Both the position numbers and the translations under genes were made by a program. A stretch of DNA of 64,000 nt, taken from positions 186,001-250,000 of the forward strand of contig WBMW01001309.1 of NCBI GenBank assembly GCA_013396635.1, read 5' to 3'. Each line of letters begins with the position of its first letter. Within the stretch, counting starts at the first letter, position 1. Shown piece by piece: positions 1-13,483 of the stretch. The notes under the pieces are model-generated. The model saw only the letters and a list, made by a program, of their open reading frames with translations. It was not told where the DNA came from and made no database searches. This stretch comes from Penelope pileata. Its lineage: Eukaryota; Chordata; Aves; Galliformes; Cracidae.

Positions 1-2557
1 AACTTCCTTCACTGTCCTTTCACAAGCAGCCACGTTTAAAATGACTGCATAAAACAAAGGATTTGATAACAGACTGAATAAATTAAGCCCAGACCACTCA
101 CTGTGGAAGGCACTTCCAATGCTCAATGTCTTCAGCCAGTATCTTCAAGGTAACTTTCAGAAACTTTCTTGCTGCAAGATCCCTTATGAAATGTAGTTAC
201 AGAATCCAACTTCTAATGTTAATCAGAACAAGAGAATGTAAACATAAAATATGAATATAAAGTAATCAGCACACCTTAACCAAATTTATCATTGGAACAG
301 GTTAGCCAGGTAGGTAGTTGAGTCACCATCCCTGGAGGTATCTAAAAGATATGTGGATGTGGTGCTTATGGACACGGTTCAAGGGCAGACTTGGCAGAGC
401 TAGATTAACAGATGGACTTGATGACCTTAGAAGTCTTTTCCAACCTAAATTATTCTATAACATCTCTAGCTGCAGTTAAGCAAACTCAGAGCCCAAAGAG
501 GAGAGCTAGCAAGATCCATTTTACTACACAAACCACCAAACCTGACTGAGACACACTTCCTACACAGCCCTAGCAGTGAGAATTACAAGAAGGCATCAGC
601 TCTCGTTCTGCAACTGGAAAGCTGCAGAGATATTTGCAAAGCACTCCTTTAACAACCAGGTGCATGAGCAGGATTTCTAAAAGTAACTTGGCTACGTGAT
701 GCTGGAGACACTTCGAGGCAGGAGGGGGAAAAACAGCTCTTCTTCCTGTCAAGACTCATGCAAAGCTGTTTCGATGCTACAAGAATAGTTGTCTCCGGTC
801 TAGAATTTTACTCATTTAAGCCATAAAAATTCTGGGACAACCATTTTGCTGCCTCTCTGCTTTCCCAGAGAAAACTGAGATTTAGCATGCTCTAAAGAAA
901 AAAAACTTCTCAATAAAGGTAATCAAAAAGCCACAGAGATTTCCTTGGTATGCGTAGTGTTCTGCACTGAGAGAGCCACGCCAGGCTGTCGCTGATCACA
1001 AGATTCTGTACCTGAATTATGTGCAGCTGAAAATAGATGTTTACTTCAGGCAGGCTACAACAGCAGAGTCTTCAGCTGTGCAGTTATATTTGGAGCAACA
1101 AAATGTTAATTAAGATCATCTCATTCCCGAGATCATTTCAGCAATGAACTAGCACAAAAAACCATGCACTGCATTCAGGAACTGTCTTCCAACTGCAGCA
1201 GCTTGTTGCACAGCAGTTAACAGACAAGAAAATTCATTAGTAGACACCTTAAAATTAAAACAAAGAAGCTGTCACTTTTGCATTCAAGACATTCCTGACT
1301 TGCACTGTGATAATCTTGCAAAATCAACTCATTTCCAAAATATAATAAGCAAGTACCATACAAAAGGAAGGGCAATTAATTGGTACAGACTAACATTCAC
1401 CAATTAAACACAAATACATCTCCTTCATAGAGTGACATGTTGGAAAGTTCAATAACAGCACTTACATTTATTTCTGACTACACTAACTAGGGCAATCTTA
1501 CTCATTTTCCCATCCCCTAAAGGAGTCACACGAATGAATGTATTAACAAAGACCACCCAAGATTTTCACTGCCAAGAAAGTGCCAGTTGATTTTGGCTAA
1601 GAAGAAGAAACAGTGACATCTAGTGTTCATTTGATACCAAGATACTGATTGCCAAAAACATCCCTGTAACCCTATTAAATGTAAATCAGTTTGCATAGGT
1701 AGGGTGTCTCAATGACTGTCACACAGCATAAGAATTCTTTTGTCAATGGACATCAACAGAAAATCTACATCTACAAGAAGTCCCTGGTAAAGGAGATACT
1801 GGTCCGAGCTCTTCTACCTCAGATGTTTCAGTGCGCTGCATGTGTCAATGTTTTCATCTGAACAGCTGCACAAAGATAACACGCAGCAAAGGGGTTTATG
1901 AAAGTTAGACAGATGATCTTCCATGCAAACTCATCCACAGAACACAAACTGTTTTCTACTCTAAAACAGCCATATAAGTAAACTCCATCATTTCAGATTA
2001 CTGTTAAGAAACTCAGATGGAAACGATGAATGCTGAAGTAGTTCTGAGAGTTTTTGTTGAACAATATGCCAGTAGAAGCTGCAGTGTATTCAAGTCATAT
2101 TAAAAGACCTGATTTCCACTTAGTTGAATATTCAAAGACTAAGAGACTCCCATTTGGTAAGCATCTTCAGATATGCATAGATCTCAAGTTTTTCCCCACA
2201 GTGTTACATTTGTCACCTACCTTATTAATCATACAGAATCAAATAATCAGCAGATAAGAATAAACCTGGAATTAACAGGGCTGTAACACAGTAATTTCTT
2301 TAGACACAGTCCAAGGCTTTTTTTCTTAGCAAATAAAACAATGACCTGAGATGAGCTCAGAAAAATGTTTTCGATCAAGATCAGCAAACACAACTTGAAT
2401 ACTTGCTCAATTTTGGAAGCATTTTTACTGCAATCTAGTTCTCGAAATCCAGCCCAACTTCTCCATTGCCCCTACGAAATAACCACTGCAGCCTTTGAAT
2501 TATGTTTCCTATGCAGCAACACACACAGAAGCAAAAGCAACATGTTTAGAAAGTTAC
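1..2557 (-). other. UBE2F: UBE2F intron, runs off the left edge
   Basis: This follows the donor of the 2558-2623 exon. It is AT-rich, with no exon of the UBC core visible on the minus strand and no long ORF on either strand. It contains one CR1 3' end (305-465). Confidence 0.7.
305..465 (+). repeat. CR1 LINE 3' end
   Basis: The stretch reads as a diverged CR1 3' terminus: a 'gagtcaccatccctggaggt' block, then 'gatgaccttagaagtctttt' and 'ccaacct...ttctataa'. It is a 5'-truncated fossil inside the UBE2F intron. Confidence 0.8.
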
Positions 2558-5500
2558 CTGGGATTACAGTTAGCTGAAAGTAGTGAAGCTTGTTTGGGTC
2601 AGGAAAATTCACTTTACATGTACCTGCAAAGAAAAAGAGCAATTTACATCAGACAACTGTTTTTCCATTGTTGGGAAAACAAATATATCATCTTTCACAT
2701 AATCCAAATCCACACCCAGATTAATCCCTACATTTCAGTCAAGTGATTTCCCATGCTTTCTCTCCAAGTGCCTCTTCTCCTTACAGTTACAGGTTACCTG
2801 TAGTAATTGAACTTATTTTTTCAGAGCTCAGAGGAAGAAGTTTATTCCCTTTCAGTAAACAATGTTGTCTCATACTTCAAAATGCCAAAGGAATAGGACT
2901 TGTATATAGATGTCAGCTACAAGGTGAAAAGACAGCATACAGAACCAGCATCCTTTCCTTACAGGTTTGTTAACAGTGACATGTGTGCCTTAACACTTGA
3001 TAACACACTGCAGTTTCCAACAAGTCTTGCCATCACCCTGCTCTAGAAAGGACCTATACCTGCAAGGTGCAATGAGACATAAGCTTTACTGACAGCATCA
3101 TCCAAAAGAAAAGTGAAGTTGCTGTTCAGCTGTCACATTGAACAAAGCTGTTTCTCAGCTTGAGTGCCACAACCAGCCCATTTTATTACAGCCAAGAGCA
3201 AGTTCCAGACTCGTAGCAGAACGTCAGATCCTTGTCCCATCCCTTCAAAACCCAGCTCTAAGAAACTAAATTACTTTTTTAGGTTTTTGCAGAAAAATAA
3301 AAGGGGGGAGGTAAAAGAGTCCACGTTTCTTAAGTGCTGTTTATAGTTAATTTTATTCAAGACATTTTCTGATAAAAAAGACTTAATTAAAAAAACTTAA
3401 CACTTTATTTGCTACACGCACACTTCAATTTGTGAGGCAAGCATTTCTCCCTACCAACACTCCACCATCAGCCAGGAACTGCTTGAATTTGATGACCACT
3501 CCAGGCAGTGTGATTCCAGAGCAACTGCAGCTGCTATGCCACTGGAAAATCAGCAGATGACTAGAAATCAAACAGACACTGCAGGCATATGCTAATGTTG
3601 CATATAATGTTGCATAAGACTGCCTCAAAAGGTCTATGTACAACCACTACACATTTCTGTTATATTTACTTTTATGTCAGCAATGACACCCATTAGGAGT
3701 GAAGGTTATGGAGCATCATCACAAGGCAAGCACTATGGTTTTATTCTCAGACTAGATCAATTTAAGGACAACAATGAGAAGGAAGAACAAGTGAAAAAAG
3801 AAGAGGAACCATCCATCTGTGAGGCTGTGTGGGGGCTGTTATGAAAGCTGTCAGTAGCTTCAGTTCAACAGATGCAAATTCACAGCACAACAGCCCTCTG
3901 TTTGCTCCTGCTGACACAAAGTGAGCTGCCTTCTCGTGTACAAAGCTGGCCTTTTTTGATCATGGCAGTGACAAGCTGTCAACTGGCACTAGAAGCTGTG
4001 TATGTCCTTTAGCTTCTGAATCCATCAAGCTGGTTATACTTTTTTCCTTGACCAAGAAGCTACAGCATCAAAGATACAGATCCTGTTTGCCTAGAAAGAT
4101 AATTGGAACCATACACAAACCCTAGCAATGCATTCACAGTGTAATAGCTACAAACCTTGATGAAACGTTTCTCAACATTTCATTATTCTATAAAGGAGTC
4201 TAAGCAAAACAGTTAAACAAAACCTAAAATTGCTGTGAAAAAATCTCCACAAATGCCTTTCAGAAAGAAGAGCATACAGGAAGCGATAACGCTTCTCCAC
4301 GCCATCCCTTTTTGTTGCTTCTGCTGTTTTTTGCTCTTCTATTTGTCCCATGAGGCAGTCTGCACACTGCAAAGCCTGATTTCTGAGATCTGACAGCTGA
4401 TCTGGATTTAGAGGCAATAGCAAATAGAAGAGGCTCAGCAGAAGCAGCAATCAGAGGTCTAACCTGGAGGGTACCAAACAGCCAAAGCTTCCCTCAGATG
4501 GAGAAGACTAGAAACACACCAGGGGTTACCTGCCAGCATAACCAAACAGGATATTCACTGCTTTTCTCTGTGAGATAAGCATATGGGCAAGACAGTGTGA
4601 AGGCAAGGCATGGCAGCAGCCTGCATGCACGCTCCCAGACTGCAGCAAGTGGCTCACAGCTCCTTCCCTGCAGGGGAAGGGTCTTACGTTACGCTGAAAT
4701 ATGAAAGTGCACTGCAGGAAGTTATGCAGAGCAAGTGATAGGCTCTGGAAGTGCCTCCAAGCTTACTGTGTGGTAACTTCCAATCAGAGATGGCAGAGCG
4801 ATGCTGTTCTGGTCAACACCTCAGGGGAAAGAGCTCAGCAACATCTCAGCCTTGCTGTCTACATCCACCCACAGAGCTGCAGGAGCCCTTTAGAAAAGGG
4901 CTTTGTGTTTGGTTATCTGTTACAGAGCTCATTCTCTGAAGCTAAGGATCAGAAAACATGTATTTGATTTTTACCTATCCTCAGCTTTAAAAGCAATGAC
5001 CCCGTGCTCTTTAAAGCCTACTATAAAGTGTCCGTGGACATTTTTAGCTTTCAACATAACATATTCATACACTGCAGGTAAGGTTCCAGGAGTAAAAACA
5101 CATTATCTTGCTTTTTCTTAGGAATATAGCTATTTTTTATTACTATTTTCATGAGTATATTTACTGTTTAAGAAGCACACCAGGTTACAGCTTGCACGTG
5201 AAATGAAGAAGCACTAGGCTGACAATATGCTTCCTGAGAACTGAGCTATTTGCTCTGCCCCTAAATGAGCATTTCGTGGTTTAAAATTAAGGAGAGACTG
5301 GAGGAGAAACAGCAGCAAGGCAGTAAGCACGCTCTTCAGCTCTGAGTGTTTTGGGAGAAGTTCTGCAAAGTAACCAAATGCTCACTGCTGCTTCCTAGGG
5401 ACAACGGGGACATGTCTCTGCAACACCTCAAGAGTGGGCAAAGCAGATCTGCTCAAAGCCAGGCTGGCAGTTCTGCACACCTTGCCCTGGAGTTAAGATG

Positions 5501-8500
5501 TCATTAGCATTCATACTTCAGTCAAAACAATCTGACCAACGGTCCTTTTCCCCCTTAAAATGTATGCCATTAAATGCCATACTTACAAGGTAAATTAGCT
5601 TCAAGTTCTGCAACCTCTGTTGAAAGAAGAAAACACACTGTTATTCATGCAAGCACAGAGCCATTCTTGAAGCCCAAATCGGCAGATCTAATTTAAACCA
5701 CGCTATAAATCACATTTCAATTAAAATATAATTAAGTCTCACGGAGGATTTACCTTGAAACTTCTCTTTAAGCCACACAATTCATTACTAGGAATGCTCA
5801 TCTGCCCTGCAGACAAAGCAAGGATACCCTACTGTGTTCAGAGGGCTCAGCTCTGCCAAGAGAGACGTGCCAGGCTTCTGATCCACAGAGCTCTGGCACT
5901 GCTAAAGGTAGCACCATCCAAACCTCCAAACCTGTGAGGCTATTAGACACAAAAGGCCAAAATCCCCCAGCAACCTGCACTGGCCAGGGATAAAAACAAC
6001 AGCAGCCATTGCACAGCTGTCCCCGAAACCTCAGCACTGCTGAACAAACTCAGAGCAGTCTGACTTTCTGTTCCTGTACCTGCTGGAAACTTTCCCTGGG
6101 AGAAGTGTTTGCTAGAGATATGCACTCCTACTCGAAAAAAAAAAAAATTAGAGTTCCTTTTTATTCTTTTTATTTCCCATGCTTTGAATGTCAAGGTCAT
6201 TCATTTTTAAAAAATCAAAGGAACCCTATGCAGTTGTGTAGCTTTTAGGAGGAAAAGTTTATTCCTCAATCCCTCTGATGTGCTGCCCTCTTTGGAAAGC
6301 TCAGTTTTCTCCCTCTTCCCTTTACTTTATTGGAGTCTTACTTTCAGCTACTCACACACCTTTTACATTAGTATGAATAAGCTGCAGGAAACTACCTCCT
6401 CCTTCTACTTCTACAGTTCCAGGAAACTTAATCAAGTAGATATTTGCATTTCCTGTAGGCTTTATTTTTTTTTTTTTCCCCATTTGATTTCTCACTTCAC
6501 TTTCTCTTCTGCACAGACACCAGCTATTTACTGGGGCTAACAACAACGTGTATGAGATCTGAACATCAGCTCTTCCAAACAGTCATCCAAAAAAATTACA
6601 ATTGAGATCAAGATACAGGGAAAGAGTTTTCTGGCACAGAATCCAAACAGATCTCACAATTAAAAGCTCACTAACACCTCAGAACTCTTCTTGTGCCCGT
6701 GCTTACCAAACCCCTGCAGCAAGTATGATGCTCCACGGACTGCCCAAAGCATCCAGAAAGCAGGATGGAGGAATGCTGAACATCTGGACTAATTTGAAAC
6801 ACTTCAAGCTACCAGCACTGATAACCAACCCCTGTAGGCTGCAGCTACACATACCCATCATCAGAATATCCATCCCCCTCATTCCTAAACTCACCGGACT
6901 TGAAAGTGGGAGATGCTTTCCATACTCACTGTGGGGTGGAGTTCAGGACCAGGTCCTTGTTTTATGGCACTGACTGCTTTCCTCACTGCCTTCTTTTCAT
7001 GCATGCTGTTCAGCTCAACAAACCCTGCCTGCTCTCCGCTTCAATTCTGGGAAAGGGAGAACCCCAAGGACAGAGCATGCTCAAACCCAGCCAGGGTGCA
7101 GTGGCTTTACCTTGCTAAATTAAACAACAAATCCAACCTCAAAAACATACTGACCTCCTCTTTCAGCAAGTGATAACCCAGGTCTCAGGAAATATCGTGT
7201 AAAAGTGTTCCTGAACATGCACTGGCAACCAGCGCTTGCATCACTGACCCAGCAGTGCTGAAAAGTCAGAGAGCATTTCAATTCCTCCCGCAGTCAAGAG
7301 GGCTGATTGCCAACCAGAAGCAAACCCAGGAGCAGCACAGGGCCCTGCACCATGCTGATAAGCTGTCCCAGGGAGGTCTGGAAGGTCATGGTGGAAGTGC
7401 AGACAGGTGCCAGAGCTCTGGGGAAGGAGCTTGGTGTAGGCAGCCCAGACCCTGAGGGGCACTTGCCGGAGGCAATAAACTCAGCTGGACCTGAGCTGGC
7501 TCTCACCCCTGACATGGAGAAGTTGTAGCTTCAGCAATGAAGAATCTTGCTGCACAGGGTGACCTGCATGCATTACTCCAACACCAGCAAGGAGAGGTTG
7601 AATGGCTCCAGATGCTACACTGAAAGGGTGAAGAGGCAGGGGCTGAACTTCAACATGCCACGGGCTTTGGATGAACTGGACACAAAGTGGGAACATCTCA
7701 GGAACAGCTCTTGGGACTTCACGAAAGCTGAGCCACACATGAGCAACCAAAGCTATTTATAAATGATTTCACAAACAATAATTCTCCCTAGTCATGACAA
7801 TTCTCAGGACAGGAATAGGAACACACGCTCCTGACGTATGCATAGGCATATGGTTCATGATAGACCCACGTGAGCGTTATATTCAGTAACACAGACCATA
7901 ACCAAGTCGTTCTGCTCTCCCTTTCCCCAGCTCAGCTCAACAGGGCAGGATAGGAGGTGGTTTGTTTACCAGTCCTGCCATGGTGTCAAGCCATATGCTT
8001 CTGACTGCAGTGCAAGTGCACAGAATGGAAGTGTTATTTCCTCAACTGAAATGAACATTCTCACCCACAGCAACACCTACTTCTCCCCAAAAAGCCCCCT
8101 CTCCTCTTTCAGTCCTCTGTTTCATGTCCATCTTTCACACTGCTAGAGCTGAAATACCTTGCCACTAACAAAAACCCAGTTCTCTAAGCACTGCTTCAAG
8201 TTGCAAAATGCTGTTTGTCTCCTTCTTACCCACCTATCCTTACAGCTTTCCATGCTTAGCTTCTTGAGCTGTGCAACTGTACAGATCGACGTCAGAAGCC
8301 AAACAATGATCTGCCTGACACCGACAGGTTTCCAATTGATTTCTTACTCTCGTGTTCACTTCATTCCAGATGTTTGATTTAAATGAGACTATCAAATCAC
8401 GTGCTTTGGCTTCTATACATTATGATGTTACAAATCTTATTACCCTGGCACCCGGACATAGCAGAGCCACGTGGGTTAGAACTCTGGAACTGAGCAACAC

Positions 8501-11500
8501 ACCACTTCATGCTTCAGACATGCTGAAAGTCAGAGGCATGTGAAGTGAAGCAATACCCTGAACCAGGCTTCCCTTTGTCAGTGAAGTCCTAAAAGAAATT
8601 TCAGTAAGTTATTTTTGTTTTTTTTCCCAAATTAAATTAACTTGAGCCCTTCCTGTGCCTTTTTGGTTCCACAATACCTATCGTTGGTGTGCTGCAAGCA
8701 TTTTACTGCAGATTGCTAGCTTCCCTGTTAATAAACCTATGTCACTCATCTATCAAGCAGCTTTCCACTGTCTTCTCCCAAAACAAGGGCTCTGTCTTTG
8801 GGGGGCTTAAAAGAATCACTGAAAATCTTCTGTGAGCAATTTGTGAAATGTATACAAGTTAATGCAGCATTTTCAAAACCATGTCTCTCAGAATTTCAAG
8901 AGTGATTATTAATAAAGTCTGTAAACCCAGAAACGTTGAAGATGACTGAGGAACAGACCACAGCAACAAGATTTTCTTAGGAATTAAGTTCTTTCAGCCT
9001 GTTGCTTGCAATCAAACTGAAGGGCACGGGTAACATAAAGCTGGATGATGTTTAGATGCTGTCACTCGAGCTGCTTTTTCCTGTAGCACATCTGTGATCA
9101 ATACGCATACACATGGTTACTACTGACATCCTGGTGTGTCCTTTGCTTTTAATTCAATTTCGTAGCCACGTTCATTAGGTAACATGAATCTTACATAATA
9201 TTCTGGCTTGTTCACAGCTCCTTTCCAGTTTTTCAGAAAGGATCTGCCTTCAAGCTCAGCACTGCAGGGCTCTGAGCACGCTGCAGGAGCAGGCACGCGG
9301 CCACTGCTCTTCACTGGATGAAGCTCTCCCCTAGAGATGAATTCAAAGCTCTTTTAACATCAAAAATTGTCAGTGTCCATACTGTCACCTTCAAGGCACA
9401 GCAGCACAGAAGTTGCTAAAGCAAGCTTACTGCTTGCTCTATTTCAGCTTGTGTACCAGGCCTGCAAGAATTAAGGCCTTGCTCTCCACCTGAGCTTGTA
9501 TCGAAAGTGAAGTGAAAATGGAGATGCAAGAATGAATCACACTGAACTTTTTAATAAGTTGTGCTTTATTAGAGCCTCTTTTCCCTCTTCAAGCATGACT
9601 TCTTTCTCCTCCTCCTCTCTCAACAACCATTTCTTACCTTCTCCAGTTATCCATGTTTCCCCCATTGGATTCATCTTGACACATTAGTCACCCCTTGATC
9701 TCATCCCAGCCCACCCCTCCTCAACTAGAAAGCCTCTCCCCAGCAAAGAGCAGCCTCAATCACTGCCCCTTGCCTTCCCACACCCTCAGACATTCTGCCC
9801 TTGGTGCTTTCAAGGTGGTGGCACTTTCCTTTCTAAAACTCTAGGGATAGGCTTTCCTTCCGTGAAGTGCCCGTGACACAACCCAAAAAAGAATGTCCTG
9901 AGCCACAACTGAGATTTCAATAGGTAACTACACTGGTCAGGTAAGCAGTCAGAGGGTCAGCTCGTGAAAATAACAAATGGCACCAGCATTTCAGGGGAAG
10001 TTTTTCACAGAAGTGGGATTAAAAGCCTGTTTCACTTGCATCCATCACCAAACCAAGCACAGCACTTGATAAAACTGCTGATAGCTCACATCCTTCCAAT
10101 TTCACTAAGATTATTTTCCATGCTGACTTCTAATTTTCTCCTCAATCATACAGTGCGAGTAGCCACAGTCATACCTTCGTTATCACTTTTTTCCTGCTTT
10201 AAGGCCATATCAGTTAGCAGACACATGCAGTTGGGCTACACGTTTTTGTTAGCACAGTCTCCATTTCCCAGTGGCTGGGGTCACAGCCCACAGACAAAAT
10301 GCCACTGCTGTGTATGTCAGTCTGTGTATACAACACATGGAGGGCTGCAGGGTTATCACAGTGACAAACACATCCTTCAAAGAGATCCTATAAAGCCTTC
10401 CTGGACTAGATTCCCTATCACCACAAACAAGGCTGTCTTTCCCTGCAGATAAAACAGCACTGTCTGGGTGACACCTCTCATAAAACTGGCCTGGACGTTT
10501 GTCTGCAGAATTTGTCAGACAATCACCAGCTTTCCATGGATCAGCAGTAGGACAGCATCACTCCAGCACATCACCATTCCTGAGCAGGCAAACAGCCATC
10601 AGGTTTTGATGTATACACTGTCACCAGCTCCCAGGGCTAGGGGGGATTTAGGGTATGGTGCCAAAATCACCCTCAGCTCTGCTTCCAGGACAGCCCACCA
10701 TGTGTGTGAACTGCCCTGGAGGACAATGCACAGAGCAGCTGCCTGCTGTTCTCATGCTGACTCAGAAGGTATTGCCAAATTTGAGGCCAAAAAGGATCCA
10801 GCTATGCTGTGGAAACTAACACTGTTAAGAGGTACAACTAAACCTGGTCAGATCTCAGCACAACTGCTGGGGCAAACCAGGACAGCACACACCGGGCCCT
10901 TTCGCATCTCCCACTCCACCAGAATTTCTTTTCCTTTTTGTAGGAGAGATTATTTTTCAATTCACAGTTGCCAGGAGATGGAGCTTAGCCTTTCACCCAT
11001 ACAGCAACTGTCATCTCTGTGCTTGATACCTCCATAACAAGCATCAGTAAGGAGTTTAAGTGCTTACCACTACTCTTACAGGCTCCCCCTAACTTTGTTT
11101 CAAATCCAGCACAGCCCCCTGAAGTTGCAGAGTCTTTCAGTTCCATACAATGAATTCGACCTGCGCTGCTCCAGATGCAACACCACCCTCCTGATGCACA
11201 CACACTTCAGCAGGCAGCTCCCGAACTGCAGATCCAGACAACGTGACCTGCAAACACCAGCACCACCCCTCGCTCAGGCTCTCAAGACTGGAGATACAGC
11301 TTTGGCTGACGGACCTTCAGTAGCTGCAGCAAGTTTTAGAAACTTTTGTACTCACACAGTTTAAAGCGCACCTTGAAGGATGATATCCCCACCAAGGCTC
11401 TTCTGGTCTAGCTACTAGATTTCCCCCACTCCCAGCACAGTTACACTGGTCTACTTCTACGGCCAGTTCCCATTTCTGTCCAGAAACCATCCTGGTCAGA

Positions 11501-12942
11501 CTGACAGCTGCTCCTACAACTCTTTGTGGAGGGCCACGTGACACAGCTTTCACACACAATCAGCCCATGATATAACACTCACGCTGGTCAGAAGGATACT
11601 GGCAGTGACCTGCTCTTAATATCTGTCCCTTGGGCACTCAGCTCGTTCAATACTTCCCCTGTTTTTAGAACAGTAACAGCAATCCCAGGGTCAGTACTGA
11701 TTTCCTATAGCTTACACTCCGCTGCAAAGGGGTAAAGATACAGAGGGTTTATAGTCATAAAAGTGAAAAACACAACTGCTCTTACTAAGCAGAAGTTTTT
11801 TATGGCACTTCAACTACAATTTCTGGCATAGTATGCATGAAGTGTATTCATATTACACTGCTATTTTCCCTGAAGCCTACACTTGTAGGCTAATGAAAGC
11901 CTCAGAAGATATGCATTCAGCAATTTGCCTTTGTACTTTATTCTGGTTGAAGAGCTTATTCCTCTTGTCTGACGCCCTTCTCCCTTCAGAATTGGAGCTG
12001 AGGATTTCCAAATTGAAGTCTCAAGCTCTTTGTGAGCGTTACCACATCGCAGCTGAAACTGAATTGAAATTCTGTGTCCTTAGAGGAACGTAATTGAGAG
12101 AAAATTGTGAACATGATGTTCCTACAGTCTACCTGAGGCACTTCCCAGCACACTGAGGCAGTAGAAACTGTGCTCCTGCATACAGTTCTCCACCAGAATC
12201 TCCTCTAATTAGAAAAAGCCACACGTAATGCTGTAGTTCAGCAATATCATTCAACCAAATAGTTCAGAAACAGCTTATGTTCAACAGTGATACAAGATCA
12301 CAAAAAATGAACGTTTTGTTTGACTGGCATGAATCCCAACCTTGACAGCTTACACATCAACAGCATCATATTCACATTGGATCATTTTTAGCAGAAACAT
12401 CAACCTAAACAACACATTACTTGCCACTAGATCAAGCTGCACAGCTCGAGCACTAAAACAATCAACTATGACCAGAGGGAATAAATCAGACTCCAGGCTC
12501 ACTGTAATTGCAACGTGCCAGCACTGAAGGATTTCTAAATAAAAGATCACCCGAGCTACAGAAAACTGAAGAACTGTCCTCAATTTCACTATGAAATAGC
12601 ATAATTATTCAGTCTCACAGTCTACCTCATTTGCCCTGAACTGCCACAAAGTAAAAAGGTTTTTTTTCCCCCCCCACCAATGCAGGCTCAGCCAGTAACA
12701 ACCTAAAACAGCCTTTCTGAGACAGACAATGCAGTGCTAGAAAAATCAGGGGTCTTTCTCCCCATTCTATACTTCTTGTTCAATGTCCAGTGACTCCAGG
12801 CCTATGAAAAACCTTTCAGCAGGTTTTCTGTTTCTTTGTTTGTAAAGCTTCTAAGTTTATTGGCTCTTATCTCCACCATTAACCACAAGACCACTGGTGT
12901 TACTTTTAGGATTTACTTTCCTTCTACAGGCAGTTACAGACT

Positions 12943-12984
<42 letters not shown>

Positions 12985-13467
12985 ACTGTTGAGTCAAATC
13001 TGATATTCTCCTTATATTTAGTGATACTTATGTGTTGACTTTCTTTTTTATCATAATGATTTCATCAATGACACTGTACAGCTCCCAGTGATGGATTAAT
13101 TTTTCAACAGAATAAGGGGGGAGGCTTCTTAAGTTTTGCATTATTCAATGAAAATAAGTGTCCTGCAGGCAAGGAGCTGCTGGAGATTTGATGCATGCCA
13201 ACATATACTCCACAGCATAAATCATTAAGTGAGTCACACGCAATTTCAAAGACACTTCTGGAAATCATTTTATAGAAAATTTAATATTGTGCACTGCCAA
13301 AAGGCTTATAAACTGTTAAACACCAAATTTAAATGCAGGTTCTTTTCACCTTTAACAAGCAACTTATCTCGAACAGACACCCTCCGAGTGGAGTCTGAAG
13401 CTGGGTTGGATGCACGGGGTCCTCTGACGCCATCATCCCGCTTCAACTTGCTTGCCAGAGTGAGCAT
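2558..13467 (-). CDS. UBE2F: UBE2F, NEDD8-conjugating E2 enzyme, N-terminal coding exons (partial)
   Basis: Three coding exons join in frame: 13350-13467 (ATG at 13467, starting MLTLASKLKRDD and ending in LLVK), 5587-5616 (30 bp, VAELEANLP) and 2558-2623 (66 bp, TCKVNFPDPNKLH then FQLTVIP). Each has AG acceptor and GT donor sites, and the phases match (1, 1, 1). Together they encode about 71 residues that match the start of vertebrate UBE2F almost residue for residue. UBE2F moves NEDD8 from the NAE1-UBA3 E1 to cullin 5 with RBX2; the basic N-terminal tail docks the E1 and the first beta strands of the UBC fold follow. The active-site cysteine and the rest of the UBC domain lie beyond the left edge; I found no further exon in 1-2557. 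Exon 2 starts upstream of the ATG, at 13483. Identity is recognised from family memory and is secure; the 30-bp microexon is the least certain boundary. Confidence 0.93.
2624..5586 (-). other. UBE2F: UBE2F intron between the 30-bp and 66-bp exons
   Basis: AT-rich non-coding sequence bounded by a GT donor (revcomp of acttac at 5581-5586) and an AG acceptor (2624-2626). ORFs inside are short and look like chance. No repeat was recognised. Confidence 0.7.
5617..13349 (-). other. UBE2F: UBE2F intron between the start-codon exon and the 30-bp exon
   Basis: A 7.7 kb intron with no UBE2F exon visible. It holds a 36-bp poly-A run (12947-12982) and an unexplained, nearly open plus-strand frame at 9928-11034, described among the findings. 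The stretch 7255-7765 also carries modest plus-strand ORFs of no recognised family. Confidence 0.7.
12947..12982 (+). repeat. Poly-A run, 36 bp
   Basis: An uninterrupted run of 36 A. It is either a mononucleotide microsatellite or the tail of a retroposed sequence; the DNA before it was not recognised as a transcript copy. Confidence 0.9.
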
Positions 13468-13483
13468 TACTGCTGTCTTCAGT

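Noticed and set aside
7255..7765. Consecutive modest plus-strand ORFs in a UBE2F intron that might be a processed pseudogene
   Set aside because: Several frames are equally open, I recognise no parent gene, and there is no poly-A tail or flanking duplication.
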